Shown here one piece after another: positions 17,005 to 26,613 of a DNA stretch of 64,000 nucleotides; the stretch's first letter is position 1; the number at the start of each line of letters is the position of its first letter. The notes below the pieces were generated by a model. The model was not told where the DNA came from and did no database searches. It saw only the letters and a program-made list of their open reading frames with translations. The DNA lies in contig JBMHCR010000019.1 in assembly GCA_049889815.1 (NCBI GenBank), positions 124,001-188,000 of the forward strand. The letters are read 5' to 3'. The position numbers and the translations under genes were made by a program. Source of the stretch: JBPOFY01 sp049889815 (GTDB lineage Bacteria; Verrucomicrobiota; Verrucomicrobiia; Opitutales; Coraliomargaritaceae).

Positions 17005-19356
17005 CTAGGACTGCGACTCGATTTCGGGCTCGACTGAGTCAGCCAAGTCTTCCTCAAACTCCTCATCACTTTTAGTGTAGTAACCCTGATAAGCCTTATC
17101 AGAGTAGTGCGAATAGTAATAACTACTAAGTTTGCTTGTGATGTTGTTGAGAATTGCACCAAAAACGGGAGTGTTGGATTCCCAGAGGCGGCGAACATTC
17201 ATCTCAGCGGTCTTGCGCTTCACAGTGTTAAACTTGATCAAGTACAGGACACCATCGGCTAATGGCAGCAAATTAAGAGCGTCACTCACAGCGGCTAGTG
17301 GCGGGGAGTCGACCACGATTCGGTCGTAGCGATCACGCAGGTCCGCGAACATTGCCTCAAATTTTTCGCTGTTTAGAACTTGAGTAGGATTCTTCGACTT
17401 ACCTCCTGAGGGCATCACGTCGAGGTTCGGGTACACCTCCTTAATGGTAACCTCATCGATAGCGATGTCATTATCTATGTGGTCAAGAAGTCCAAAGTCA
17501 TTCTCTAGTTGGAGGGAGCGAGCAACATTGGGAAGTCGGAGGTCAGCATCAAGCAGGAGTGTTTTCTCACCGTGATTCGCGAACGTAAGCGCCAAGTTCG
17601 AACTAACAAATGACTTGCCTTCGCCAGGAACGGTACTGGTTGTAACGATGACCTTAGCGTTCTTACTCTGATCATTCAACTTCAATGCGGAATGAATTGA
17701 GCGAAATGACTCCGTAACATGGCGATCCACATTAGAAGCAACTGCCTGTGCCTTTGAATTCGCATCTAACTTTTTTATGCGAGGAATAATACCCATAATC
17801 GGGAGCCCAATCGTTCCTTCAATATCAAACGCGCTCTTAACGCGGTCGTCTAGGAAGGCAACTAGGAAAACCAACCCCATACCAGCAGCAACACCACCAA
17901 ACAGACCTGCTGCCAAATTCAAAACCACATTCGGAGATGAATGCCTGAGCGGAGGAAAGGCTGTATCCACAATACGAGCGTTCGGGTTTTTAAGGTTCAC
18001 CTGAGCTTTTTCTTGCGTCATGCGGGACGTCAATGCCAAGAAGAAACTTTGTTGAACCTCCAGATCACGAAGGAGCGAATTATACTCGACGCGAGTTTTA
18101 CTCAATTCGATCAGTTCTTGCTCCTTCTCTGCGAGACGCTGACTAGCGACTTCAAAATTGCTTTTTGTTTCTGTGAAAGCCGCGTAGAGCTTATCAACTG
18201 CATTCTCCACTGCATTCCCCAACTCGACCTCAGACTCCTGAAGCGTCTGTAGAAGCTGAATCATTACCGGATGCTTCTCGCGGTATCGCTTACTCAATGA
18301 AGAGATGGTGATCTTCGTCTCACTAATTTTTGCAAGTAACTGCGCCACGCGCTCTTGTTCAGAAACAAACGAAAGTTCCCAAAGATTTCGCCCTTCCCGG
18401 CGGTACGTCTCAACCAAGTTCCACTTCGTTTCGAGCAGGTCGTAGCCGTTCTTCGAAGACAATTTCAGTCCGTTGAGCGTACCCAACTGCTCGCGCGCGA
18501 TGTTTTCCTGGCTGTCTAGCGAGACCGCGTCATTTTGCTCACGGTAGTCTGCAAGCTTCATCTCCAATTCCTCAACGCGTGCTTTTTGTTGGTCCGCGCG
18601 AATCCGGAGGTCCTCAACCGCCTTCATGGATCCATCAATGTTGAGCTTTAAATTGTAGTCGATAAACTCTTTCGCGAAAAGATTCGCCACCTCAGCCGCA
18701 ATAATTGGATCGGGGTGGTTGTAACCAACATTGATCATCAAGCTCATCCGCTTGGGCATGACCTTGCGGTTTCTACCCAGAATCTCAATCGGAGTCAGCG
18801 GACCGCTTAGGCTCAATGCACCAACATAGGGCGCCATAAAACGCTCACGCAGATCATCCTGAATACGTTGTTCGACCCCCTGAACAATGGAAATACTCTC
18901 AAGAACGCTGATCTGAGTGTTCAGATCCTCGGCCGATCTGATTTGGTTCGGCTCCATCTCTCCGACTGTCGGGCCCAGAGCAGATGGATCGTCACGCAAC
19001 AACTGAATCTGCGCTACCGCAGTATAGACCTTTGTCTTGTTAAAAGTATAAAGAATTGCTCCCGAGAAAATAATAAAGAATGCAACAATGAGGAACCATA
19101 TACGCTCGCGGACCATTAAGAGGTAGTCCTTGAAAGAACGCTGAGGGCCGCCACCACCGTAGCCGCCACCACCGTAGCCGCCATAGCCATAGCCGCCACC
19201 GTAGCCACCATAACCATAGCCACCACCATAGCCACCACCATAGCCACCACCATAGCCACCACCGTAGCCGTAACCACCGCCGTAGCTACCGCCGTAGCTA
19301 CCGCCGTAGCCACTGGAGTTTGGGTCAGGCGCGCCTCTTACATAGTCATTCTTCAT
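17005..19356 (-). CDS. Exopolysaccharide co-polymerase/BY-kinase (Wzc-like) with Gly/Tyr-rich N-terminus
   Basis: This 783-residue inner-membrane protein fuses a Wzz chain-length regulator to a bacterial tyrosine kinase. Residues ~16-70 are a Gly/Tyr low-complexity tail (GYGG repeats). A first membrane helix follows (~88-107), then a long periplasmic coiled-coil region, a second helix (~475-500) and the kinase. The kinase has Walker A TVPGEGKSF (~575-583), Walker A' LLLDADLR (~603) and Walker B IVVDSPP (~680). The C-terminus has the usual tyrosine cluster (YYYSHYSDKAYQGYY), the autophosphorylation site. It is the third gene after the beta-barrel and Wza-like genes. The Gly/Tyr tail is not part of canonical Wzc. 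Confidence 0.92.
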   Translation of the reverse strand: MKNDYVRGAPDPNSSGYGGSYGGSYGGGYGYGGGYGGGYGGGYGGGYGYGGYGGGYGYGGYGGGGYGGGGPQRSFKDYLLMVRERIWFLIVAFFIIFSGAILYTFNKTKVYTAVAQIQLLRDDPSALGPTVGEMEPNQIRSAEDLNTQISVLESISIVQGVEQRIQDDLRERFMAPYVGALSLSGPLTPIEILGRNRKVMPKRMSLMINVGYNHPDPIIAAEVANLFAKEFIDYNLKLNIDGSMKAVEDLRIRADQQKARVEELEMKLADYREQNDAVSLDSQENIAREQLGTLNGLKLSSKNGYDLLETKWNLVETYRREGRNLWELSFVSEQERVAQLLAKISETKITISSLSKRYREKHPVMIQLLQTLQESEVELGNAVENAVDKLYAAFTETKSNFEVASQRLAEKEQELIELSKTRVEYNSLLRDLEVQQSFFLALTSRMTQEKAQVNLKNPNARIVDTAFPPLRHSSPNVVLNLAAGLFGGVAAGMGLVFLVAFLDDRVKSAFDIEGTIGLPIMGIIPRIKKLDANSKAQAVASNVDRHVTESFRSIHSALKLNDQSKNAKVIVTTSTVPGEGKSFVSSNLALTFANHGEKTLLLDADLRLPNVARSLQLENDFGLLDHIDNDIAIDEVTIKEVYPNLDVMPSGGKSKNPTQVLNSEKFEAMFADLRDRYDRIVVDSPPLAAVSDALNLLPLADGVLYLIKFNTVKRKTAEMNVRRLWESNTPVFGAILNNITSKLSSYYYSHYSDKAYQGYYTKSDEEFEEDLADSVEPEIESQS
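19146..19311 (-). repeat. Low-complexity GGYGG-coding repeat within the BY-kinase gene
   Basis: This stretch is built from repeated CCACCGTAGCC/CCACCATAGCC-type units (coding Gly-Gly-Tyr on the minus strand), about 55 codons. It is a perfect candidate for slippage, so length is likely to vary between strains. Confidence 0.85.
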
Positions 19357-19366
19357 AAGAATAAAT

Positions 19367-20029
19367 TTAAATAATTCGTTCAGGGACCCAGATCGTATCT
19401 CCCTCTTCCAATATGATATCCTTAACGTTGGGATCGGTCAGAATTCGACTAAAGTTTACCTCCAACTGACGCGCCCGTCCATTCTCACCGACTCGTTTGA
19501 TAGTAATCGACTTGGGGTTTCCTAATCGGCTGACCCCATTCGCTCCAGCTATCGCCTCAGTGAGCATAAGATCGCGGTCGGGTGGAATCTGGACCACGCC
19601 GGGCCGGTTGACGGAGCCAAGAATACGAACCACTTTGGGCGAAAACGACACAACGAGCAGCGAAATCTGCGGATCCACGAGATAATCTCGGTTGTAGAGG
19701 TCTGTGATCAAGGACTGGGCTTCCGCGACACTCATTCCGGCCACTTTCACCTTACCGATTAAAGAAAGTGCGACAGAGCCGTCTCCCTCCACCCGGACGT
19801 CCTTGTTCAAGTCCGGTTCCTGATAAACCTCGACACTGATCACATCAGACGGCTTTAAAATGTAGTTTTCACCCACGATCATACCGACAGAGCCACTGGG
19901 CCCTCCAGTCGGATTCGCAGCTGAACTACCGCCATCTGCAAATCCGCCAGAGCTTGACTCTTGGGCTGAGAGGGATACCTCGCTCGCAAAAAGAGCATAG
20001 GTTAAAAGATATAGAAATAGTCGATTCAT
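19367..20029 (-). CDS. Polysaccharide export protein, Wza-like (OPX family)
   Basis: This 220-residue secreted protein has a signal peptide (LFLYLLTYALFASEVSLSA) followed by a Ser/Gly linker. Then comes the Poly_export domain (YILKPSDVISVEVYQEPDLNKDVRVEGDGSVALSLIGKVKVAG) and SLBB-type beta-grasp repeats (VRILGSVNRPGVVQIPPDRDLMLTEAIAGANG). It is shorter than E. coli Wza (379) and lacks the lipobox and the C-terminal helix of the outer-membrane pore, so it may work with the upstream beta-barrel. It sits 10 nt upstream of the BY-kinase gene, its usual partner. Confidence 0.9.
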   Translation of the reverse strand: MNRLFLYLLTYALFASEVSLSAQESSSGGFADGGSSAANPTGGPSGSVGMIVGENYILKPSDVISVEVYQEPDLNKDVRVEGDGSVALSLIGKVKVAGMSVAEAQSLITDLYNRDYLVDPQISLLVVSFSPKVVRILGSVNRPGVVQIPPDRDLMLTEAIAGANGVSRLGNPKSITIKRVGENGRARQLEVNFSRILTDPNVKDIILEEGDTIWVPERII

Positions 20030-20036
20030 AAATTAA

Positions 20037-20064
20037 AAAAATGCCTCACCATGGAGGCATTTTT
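20037..20064 (-). terminator. Hairpin between beta-barrel and Wza-like genes
   Basis: AAAAATGCCTC (20037-20047) pairs perfectly with GAGGCATTTTT (20054-20064) around ACCATG. Both sides carry A/T runs, so it is terminator-like in either direction. On the transcribed strand it follows the beta-barrel gene (stop at 20093) and precedes the Wza-like gene (start at 20029). It may be an internal attenuator. Confidence 0.8.
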
Positions 20065-20092
20065 AGACCGTAAATGACGGGAAAAGTTCGGA

Positions 20093-21382
20093 CTAATATC
20101 TCAATGAAGCAGAGAGCGTGAAAATATGATTTTTGAAGCCTCGGCCGTCCTGATTTGAGTCGTTCTCGATGTAGTTGTATCCACTAGACAAGAACCAATA
20201 CTGATTGGGGCGAAAGGAGAGCGATGCTCCAAGGCTGTATTGATCATCAACGCGATCGTTTTCGTAGTCACGATTCGTATACCCAGCATTTGCTGAGGCT
20301 GACCAATCGGTGTTGATAGAATACGATACATCGGTACGAATCCTCGAAATCTCCGTTGCGTCACCCTCGCTGCCAACGCCGAAACGACGCGACATTTTGG
20401 TGCGCACATTCAATTTGGGACTCACTGTCCAGCTAAAGTCCGCATCCAACGCAAGCAAGCCTCTGTCCTTTCGATTCGTTTCAGATCGAGTCTCAATCGA
20501 AACATTGTTTTCTCCGCGCCTTCGCGCCACAACCGAAGAATCCCCAGACTCACGGATTGAGTAACCGACTTTGAAGAAACCAGTCAACTTCGGCATGAGC
20601 TGCCCACGTGCCCCGATGTTGAAAAAGTGCGACTCTGTTTCGTAGCCAGTGGACTCGCGTAAAACCAAATCGTCTCCTTCGGCGCGGACTGCTATCCCGC
20701 CTACCTCTCTGGTTTCGTATTTGTAGCCAGCACTTAGGTCGGCTTTCGGAGTGAGTTCGTAAAACACATCCACCGGGATTGAAACCGTCTCAATGTCCGC
20801 AAGGTTGTCTTCGTAGTATTTCCCCTCATTGGTGTACACCTTATCGGTGTAATCCACGGCTGCACCAAAGCTAAATTTAGGTGATGTGCGGTATTCGCCA
20901 GCGAGCTTGCCCGAAACTGTTTCATTTTCAATCAGACCATTTAGCTGGTTTTCATCACCAACCGCCGCTTGGTTTTCAGTCGCTGATTGGTTTTCACTGA
21001 ACGCGATGTGGCCATTCAAATCTAGACGAGTCGATTGGTAAACTCCATTCGCCCTCGCGCGGAAGAGTTCAGTATCGAGGCCCTTCAAATCGTCATAGCG
21101 TAAGATTTCATAACGAGTGGTGATACCGAGACTTGCGTCTGAGAGCCCGCGACCAACGTTGATGTCGAACCCAGGCGTAAAACTCTTGACGATATCTTCC
21201 GACTCGTCACTCGGATCACTGAAAACGTTCGATGTCCAACGAAGGCTCGAAGACCCGTTAAAGAAGACGTCGACTTGGTCGCCGACAGACACCAAAGGTC
21301 CAGCGTTAGAATTTAGAGGAAGCGCTGACGAGCAAAGCAGGACGCTGCCGAGTGTGACCCAAAGGGATTTGTATGTTTTCAT
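20093..21382 (-). CDS. Outer-membrane beta-barrel protein of the exopolysaccharide locus
   Basis: This 429-residue protein has an N-terminal signal peptide (LWVTLGSVLLCSSALPLNSNAGP). The mature chain is built from alternating amphipathic beta-strands with aromatic ends, about 18 in number, closing with IFTLSASLRY; the terminal aromatic is the BAM-recognition type. This is the pattern of EpsL/BBP2-type barrels that accompany exosortase-type exopolysaccharide operons. It heads the minus-strand barrel, Wza-like, BY-kinase set. A pore for the polymer is inferred from context; no family motif proves it. Confidence 0.75.
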   Translation of the reverse strand: MKTYKSLWVTLGSVLLCSSALPLNSNAGPLVSVGDQVDVFFNGSSSLRWTSNVFSDPSDESEDIVKSFTPGFDINVGRGLSDASLGITTRYEILRYDDLKGLDTELFRARANGVYQSTRLDLNGHIAFSENQSATENQAAVGDENQLNGLIENETVSGKLAGEYRTSPKFSFGAAVDYTDKVYTNEGKYYEDNLADIETVSIPVDVFYELTPKADLSAGYKYETREVGGIAVRAEGDDLVLRESTGYETESHFFNIGARGQLMPKLTGFFKVGYSIRESGDSSVVARRRGENNVSIETRSETNRKDRGLLALDADFSWTVSPKLNVRTKMSRRFGVGSEGDATEISRIRTDVSYSINTDWSASANAGYTNRDYENDRVDDQYSLGASLSFRPNQYWFLSSGYNYIENDSNQDGRGFKNHIFTLSASLRY

Positions 21383-21568
21383 TTGATAATGAGCGAAAAA
21401 TAAAGAGAAGGCGGACTATTGGGCACCAATTCGATAAAATCAACATCTAATTTCCATTAAAAGTTTTTCCGGTTTAAAAAGCTGCGATCACTAAAAGACG
21501 TGAATTTTAGCTTGGCAAATCAGCCGCGTCTAGGCACTTTACTTGGTTGAGTTCAATCAATCTTTCAC

Positions 21569-23233
21569 ATGTCTACAAAAACTTCATCTAAGAACACGCT
21601 CGCCCGTGAAAAGTCGGTGCTGTTTGGCTTTGCAAAGCAGAAGAAGTTAACCAACGGGAAGGTCACCATTGCGATAATGTGGGGCCGTTTATTCTCAACA
21701 TTCGTAGCGTTGTTCGTTGCGGGTTGGCTCGGCGTATCAGGTCTCCTTTATCTTTACTTCAAATATCGGAAGGACTTCGAAGAGGTTCGTTTCCTTGGCA
21801 TGATCGCACTTCCCTTTAGAATGGATGCTCACCGCGAAGAGATGGGTGACTATCAGATCAAAAGAGGGATCTCCGAGTTGAAAGAGCAGAATTATCGCGA
21901 AGCGCTGAGCTTGCTGCGCACTGGTGTAATCCGATCACCAAACAACCTTGAAGGCCGCTCGATTCTGGCAGAATTCTACGAAATTGCCCTCAAGCGGCCC
22001 GATACTGCGGCCGACCTTATGATCGAGGGCCTCGAACCCGACGGCAAAAACGAGCTTGGTTATCTTAAAAAGGCGCTTCGCATTCTGATGCGGCACCAGA
22101 TGGACAGCGAAATCCAAAACATCGCTGATAAATATCTGCCCGAGCAACCGGAGCTCACAGACATCAACCGCACGCTGGCATTTGGAGCTGCCAATGCAAA
22201 CTACCTCCGCGGGAACTATGACCGCGCAGACGACTACCTACTTACCTACCGCCTGATTGAATCTCTTGAAGGCCTCCTTCTCTCGGCCCAGATAAGCTGG
22301 GATCGCGGCAATCAGAAGTCCGCGATAAGCAAAATGGAAAATTCCCTTCAGACCTTTTCGAATTCCGAACTCTTGCTGATGCAACTGAGCAAGTTCCACC
22401 GCGAGATAGGCAATTTGGATGAGGCAAGGCGATATGCCATTCTACGCAATATCGCAGACCCATTGAGTGTCGCGCCACGAATGGAGTTGCTGTACATTTA
22501 CAACAAATCAGGTGACACCGAGCGTGAAGCCCGAGAAACCTGGCGTTTGCTCCAGCAATTCAGGGAGGACGCTGTAGCACTTCAAGCGCTCGCAAACTTT
22601 GCCGCCGACACAGGGAATGTCGAATTAGCCCGTAGAACCTATGAGGAAGCACTCGAAAACGAGTTCGGCATCGATTCGTTTGCGCTCCTACTGATTGAAG
22701 CCCACTTGGTTGACAAAGACTACCTCGGCGCGCTTGAATTCTCCGAAGAGCTGCTCAAAGAACGGCCCGAATGGCTCGGGCGTCAATCGGCAATATTCAA
22801 CAGTCTTCGTGCAGTTGCGTCCTACGGCAGCGACCGACCAGATTTGGGAGAAATCTACCTTCAAGATTACTTAGATGAAACGGCAAACACACCCCAGACA
22901 CATCTGGCTGTCGCCGGCCGATTCAGCGATATTGGCCGTCCTCAACAGGCCCAAAAAGTACTCAGAGCGGCTTACACCGAAGCCTCTTCAAACCAAATGG
23001 TCCTTTCTGAGTTGATCCGTGTGGAATTAGAGCTCGGAAACACCGAGAACCTAAACACCCTACTCACACGCCTCCTACAGATGCGACGCCCTCAGGTAGA
23101 CCTGCTGTTGGAAGCTTACCAAAAGTTGGGAAGCGACCGATTCATCTTCACTCCAAACCGCAAGAGCCTGCTCATCGAATTGAGCTCTATTCTCAGAGCC
23201 AACTCAGAAACAATTTTGAAAGTCGGCTCTTAA
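21569..23233 (+). CDS. Membrane-anchored TPR protein, exopolysaccharide-associated
   Basis: This 554-residue protein has a positively charged start, one membrane helix (~38-60), and then an all-helical region with a series of TPR-like helix pairs (e.g. DYQIKRGISELKEQNYREALSLLRTG, GNQKSAISKMENSL, GNVELARRTYEEALEN, GRPQQAQKVLRAAY). It has no catalytic motif. It diverges from the export operon with a 186-bp gap. PrsT-type TPR proteins accompany exosortase exopolysaccharide loci, so a scaffolding role is plausible but inferred. The last 4 nt overlap the convergent CNNM gene. Confidence 0.75.
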   Translation: MSTKTSSKNTLAREKSVLFGFAKQKKLTNGKVTIAIMWGRLFSTFVALFVAGWLGVSGLLYLYFKYRKDFEEVRFLGMIALPFRMDAHREEMGDYQIKRGISELKEQNYREALSLLRTGVIRSPNNLEGRSILAEFYEIALKRPDTAADLMIEGLEPDGKNELGYLKKALRILMRHQMDSEIQNIADKYLPEQPELTDINRTLAFGAANANYLRGNYDRADDYLLTYRLIESLEGLLLSAQISWDRGNQKSAISKMENSLQTFSNSELLLMQLSKFHREIGNLDEARRYAILRNIADPLSVAPRMELLYIYNKSGDTEREARETWRLLQQFREDAVALQALANFAADTGNVELARRTYEEALENEFGIDSFALLLIEAHLVDKDYLGALEFSEELLKERPEWLGRQSAIFNSLRAVASYGSDRPDLGEIYLQDYLDETANTPQTHLAVAGRFSDIGRPQQAQKVLRAAYTEASSNQMVLSELIRVELELGNTENLNTLLTRLLQMRRPQVDLLLEAYQKLGSDRFIFTPNRKSLLIELSSILRANSETILKVGS

Positions 23234-24531
23234 TTGGCATCCGAATCCGGGCGCTTTATTACCGTGGTTGAGATCACTCGACGGTCATCAACTTCGTCGA
23301 TCATGACATCCATCTCGTAGAATGTGAGGGTTTCTCCACGTTCTGGAATATGCCCGAGTTCGCCCGTAATAAGGCCCCCGAACGTGGATACCTCGTCGTT
23401 GTCAATCTGAATCCCGAGGCGCTCTTCGATGTCGTGAATCAATGCGAGCCCTGAGATTCGAAAACGGGGCGGGTTCTGCAGTTTGATGATCGTATCTTCC
23501 TCACTATCAAACTCATCTTGGATCTCACCAACAAGCTCCTCAAGAATGCTTTCAAGCGTGACAACGCCAACTACGCCGCCAAATTCATCAACAGCGAGCG
23601 CCATATGAAACTTTGCGCGCAACATCCGCTCTAATGCCTCTTCGAGCGGTGTTTCTAACGAGAAAACTGAGACATTTCGCTTCAATTTCATGGCATCCAA
23701 ACTTTCAACAGCATCCTTATGGCGAAATATATCCTTGATGTGAATTAGACCCAAGCAGTCGTCCAAATCTCCTCGGCAAAGCGGGAAGCGGGTATGTCCC
23801 GCCTCCTTCATGATTTCCATGTTAGTGGCGAGATCTTGCTCAATGTCGTAGACCACTACTTGACTGCGGGGAAGCAGAACATCATGGACAACTAATTCCT
23901 GAACTTGAAGCGTTTTGGTAACGATGCGGCGAATCACGGGCGAGAAACTGTTGCTATCTTCGCCCATCGCGCGAATTTGAACATCCACGTCGAGCGGGTT
24001 CAACTCGTCGTCCACATCAACGCCAAGTCGCTTATAGAGTCCTTTTTTTAGTGACCGAAACAGCAACATCAACGGCAGTGTCACCAGCTTAAAAACAAGC
24101 AATACTCGGTAAGAATGAAGGATCGCTTTCTCTGGATCACGCATCGCCAAACCACGCGGAAAAATCTCGGCAAAGAAGAAATGAACCGATACCGCGGCGG
24201 CGAACGAGACCAGAACTAAAACCCATCGATCCGGTGTATTTCGTAAGTCAAACAAGCCGAACAAATCGGCGACCAATGGAATCAAGAGCAACCCAACCGC
24301 CACCGTACAGAACGTCTTACTAAACCGAACCAGACGACCGGTCAAATCCCCCTGCTCCAACAACTGAAGGACCCCTTTCCGCCGCTTGAGGCGCTTAACC
24401 GCATCTTCCGCGATGTCCCCGTAACGATATTTCACCAGACCGATTTCGCACATAACTAAGTATGCATGCAAAATCAACATCACAGCGGCGACGCTGAAGG
24501 AGGTAAGAAAACTTAACCAGTCTTCACTCAT
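23230..24531 (-). CDS. CNNM-family (DUF21-CBS-CorC/HlyC) membrane protein
   Basis: This 433-residue protein has the CNNM/CorC architecture. The N-terminal DUF21 region has three to four helices (SLVMLILHAYLV..., VGLLLIPLVADLF, VSVHFFFAEIFP). A CBS pair (~220-335) includes VHDVLLPRSQVV and AKFHMALAVDEFGGVVGVVTLESILEELVGEI. A C-terminal CorC_HlyC domain carries the DNDEVSTFGGLI segment. Members are proposed Mg2+/Co2+ efflux or metal-homeostasis proteins. Its start codon shares one base with the stop of hisC (TAATG), suggesting coupled translation. Confidence 0.9.
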   Translation of the reverse strand: MSEDWLSFLTSFSVAAVMLILHAYLVMCEIGLVKYRYGDIAEDAVKRLKRRKGVLQLLEQGDLTGRLVRFSKTFCTVAVGLLLIPLVADLFGLFDLRNTPDRWVLVLVSFAAAVSVHFFFAEIFPRGLAMRDPEKAILHSYRVLLVFKLVTLPLMLLFRSLKKGLYKRLGVDVDDELNPLDVDVQIRAMGEDSNSFSPVIRRIVTKTLQVQELVVHDVLLPRSQVVVYDIEQDLATNMEIMKEAGHTRFPLCRGDLDDCLGLIHIKDIFRHKDAVESLDAMKLKRNVSVFSLETPLEEALERMLRAKFHMALAVDEFGGVVGVVTLESILEELVGEIQDEFDSEEDTIIKLQNPPRFRISGLALIHDIEERLGIQIDNDEVSTFGGLITGELGHIPERGETLTFYEMDVMIDEVDDRRVISTTVIKRPDSDAN

Positions 24532-25640
24532 TAACTGGATACAGCCCCTGCCTGTATGATGTCTGCAAAGGTATTCAGCAACCTCACGTTCTCTTCGGGA
24601 GTGCCGATCGTAATACGCACATACTCAGGCATACCGTAGGGCGCCAATGGGCGCACGATAACCCCCCGACCCTGCAACTGCTCAAAAACCGCCCTTCCAT
24701 CTCCGACTACGGAAAGAACAAAATTCGCCGAACCGCCAAAGGTCTTAATCCCAAGCTTCGTTAGACCATCGACCAAAAAGGCGCGGCCCACCTCGTTTTC
24801 GCGGCGGCACATCGAAAGAAAATCCGTATCATCCAGCGCGGCAAGCGCAGCAGCCTGCGCAACTAAATTCACGTTAAAGGGCTGTCTCACTCGATGGAGC
24901 ATTCCAATTAATTCCGGATCACCGTAACCATAGCCGATACGCATACCGCCGAGCCCATAGATTTTCGAAAAGGTTCGCATACACAAGACCTTGCGCCCCT
25001 TTTCAATACATGCGCGCAGGTCGGGAGCATTTTCCAAATATTCAGCATAGGCCTCATCAAGGCAGAAAATCACGTGCTCAGGTAAAGCTTCTGCAAGGTG
25101 AACTAAATCACCTTCTGGATTCGCCATTCCAGTCGGGTTGTTCGGACTCGCTACGAAAAGCAGACGTGTGCGATCGGTAACCGCTGCCAGCATTGCTTCG
25201 AGATCATGAGCAAAGTCCTTCATAGGAACTTCGACGGGTGTCGCGCCAAACAACTTACATACCAGCTTGTAGACAATGAACGCCTGATCGCCGATCACGA
25301 CTTCATCGCCAGGGCGGAGAAAAGCATGTCCAAGTAGTTCGATGATCTCGTTCGATCCGTTGCCTACGATCACACTTTCAGGCGAGATTCCACGAACCTC
25401 CGCGATTTTCTCAAGCAAGTCGCAACAACCACCGTCTGGGTAAAGATGCGCCGAACGCAGTGCCCGCTCAGCCGCTTTGACTGCCAAAGGTGATGCCCCA
25501 AATGGATTTTCATTCGAAGCGAGCTTGGCAATCAGGTGCGGGTCTAAACCATACTCTCGAGCGACTTTCTCGATTGGTTTGCCTGGTTCGTAGACCGGCT
25601 GTTCTAAAACACCGGAGTTCGCAAGTTGAGCGTATTTCAT
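24531..25640 (-). CDS. hisC: Histidinol-phosphate aminotransferase
   Basis: This PLP-dependent fold-type I aminotransferase makes histidinol phosphate in histidine synthesis. It is 369 residues from the ATG at 25640 (MKYAQLANSGV). Motifs seen are KLASNENPFG, VIVGNGSNEIIELLGHAFL, FVASPNNPTG, FCLDEAYAEYL, and the PLP lysine in RTFSKIYGLGGMRIGYGYG. An upstream in-frame ATG would add 20 unconserved residues. It is isolated from other his genes, so HisC may also serve aromatic amino acids. It overlaps the CNNM gene by one base. Confidence 0.92.
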   Translation of the reverse strand: MKYAQLANSGVLEQPVYEPGKPIEKVAREYGLDPHLIAKLASNENPFGASPLAVKAAERALRSAHLYPDGGCCDLLEKIAEVRGISPESVIVGNGSNEIIELLGHAFLRPGDEVVIGDQAFIVYKLVCKLFGATPVEVPMKDFAHDLEAMLAAVTDRTRLLFVASPNNPTGMANPEGDLVHLAEALPEHVIFCLDEAYAEYLENAPDLRACIEKGRKVLCMRTFSKIYGLGGMRIGYGYGDPELIGMLHRVRQPFNVNLVAQAAALAALDDTDFLSMCRRENEVGRAFLVDGLTKLGIKTFGGSANFVLSVVGDGRAVFEQLQGRGVIVRPLAPYGMPEYVRITIGTPEENVRLLNTFADIIQAGAVSS

Positions 25641-25703
25641 TGATCGTGGGCTTTGAACTTGCGTCGGGTCAGCCCGATTGCAACAAAAACAACCTCTCAA
25701 ATT

Positions 25704-26609
25704 ATGAAGATTCTACTTATTGGTTCCAGCGGTCTACTCGGAAACGCATATGCGGAAGCGGCGATTCGACGGGGTCACTCAGTGATCGGCCTCTACAACC
25801 AAAATGAGCCGCGCGCCAAAGGCCTTTCTGAGACGCTGCAGTTCGACGCAGAGACACCCGCGAGCCTGACATCTACCTGCCTTGAAAAATGGCCTGACGC
25901 AATTATCAATTGTGCCGCGATTTCCTCACCTGATGCCGTCGATGCCAATCCAAAACGCGCGGAGAAAGTCAATGTTGCACTCCCTCGCTATTTGGCACAA
26001 CTCTCCACCCATATTGGTGCGCGTTTTATCCACATTTCCACGGATATGGTGTTTGATGGACATTCCGAGGAAGCCTACCGCTCCACCGATATGCCGGCAC
26101 CCGCAAACCTTTACGGGCAAACCAAGCTCATGGCAGAGCGAGAAGTGCTTGAGCACAATCCAGAGGATCCGGTTGTATTGCGCATTCCAATCTTGATGGG
26201 AAATAGCCCCAGCGGGCAGCGAAGTGTCCATGAAAAGCTACTGGCGGCAATTCGAGCTGGTGAGAAACCCAGGCTCTTTTGCGACGAAATTCGCCAGCCC
26301 TGCTCGGCCTCTAACGTCGCCGAGGTCATGCTGGAGCTCACCGAGCGCCGTGACCTACACGGCATCTTCCACTGGGCGGGCAAAGAGGCCCTCAGCCGCT
26401 TCGTAATTGGACAACGCATCCTTCAACACTTCGGCCTGCCCTTAGACACCATTGAATCGGTGTGCAAGAGCGAAGATGCAGCCTTCGTCGATCGCCCGAC
26501 CAACCTAACGTTCAATCTCCACCCGATTGTTAGCAAGCTGAAAACCAAGCCAGCCAGCTTCGACGAGCAACTCGAGGAGCTCACTGAAGTTCGTCCACTC
26601 AACGCCTAA
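25704..26609 (+). CDS. RmlD-like sugar-nucleotide reductase (SDR)
   Basis: This 301-residue Rossmann protein resembles dTDP-4-dehydrorhamnose reductase. It has LIGSSGLLGNAYAEAA at the N-terminus, the INCAAISSPDAVDANPKRAEKVNV segment (compare RmlD NAAAYTAVDKAE), and the catalytic FIHISTDMVFDG with NLYGQTKLMAE supplying the YxxxK pair. It lacks neighbouring rmlABC genes, so it may act on another nucleotide sugar or be a SAM-synthetase-beta/RmlD-like homologue. I use the ATG at 25704. It precedes the lipoate-ligase-like gene by 4 nt. Confidence 0.82.
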   Translation: MKILLIGSSGLLGNAYAEAAIRRGHSVIGLYNQNEPRAKGLSETLQFDAETPASLTSTCLEKWPDAIINCAAISSPDAVDANPKRAEKVNVALPRYLAQLSTHIGARFIHISTDMVFDGHSEEAYRSTDMPAPANLYGQTKLMAEREVLEHNPEDPVVLRIPILMGNSPSGQRSVHEKLLAAIRAGEKPRLFCDEIRQPCSASNVAEVMLELTERRDLHGIFHWAGKEALSRFVIGQRILQHFGLPLDTIESVCKSEDAAFVDRPTNLTFNLHPIVSKLKTKPASFDEQLEELTEVRPLNA

Positions 26610-26613
26610 TCAC

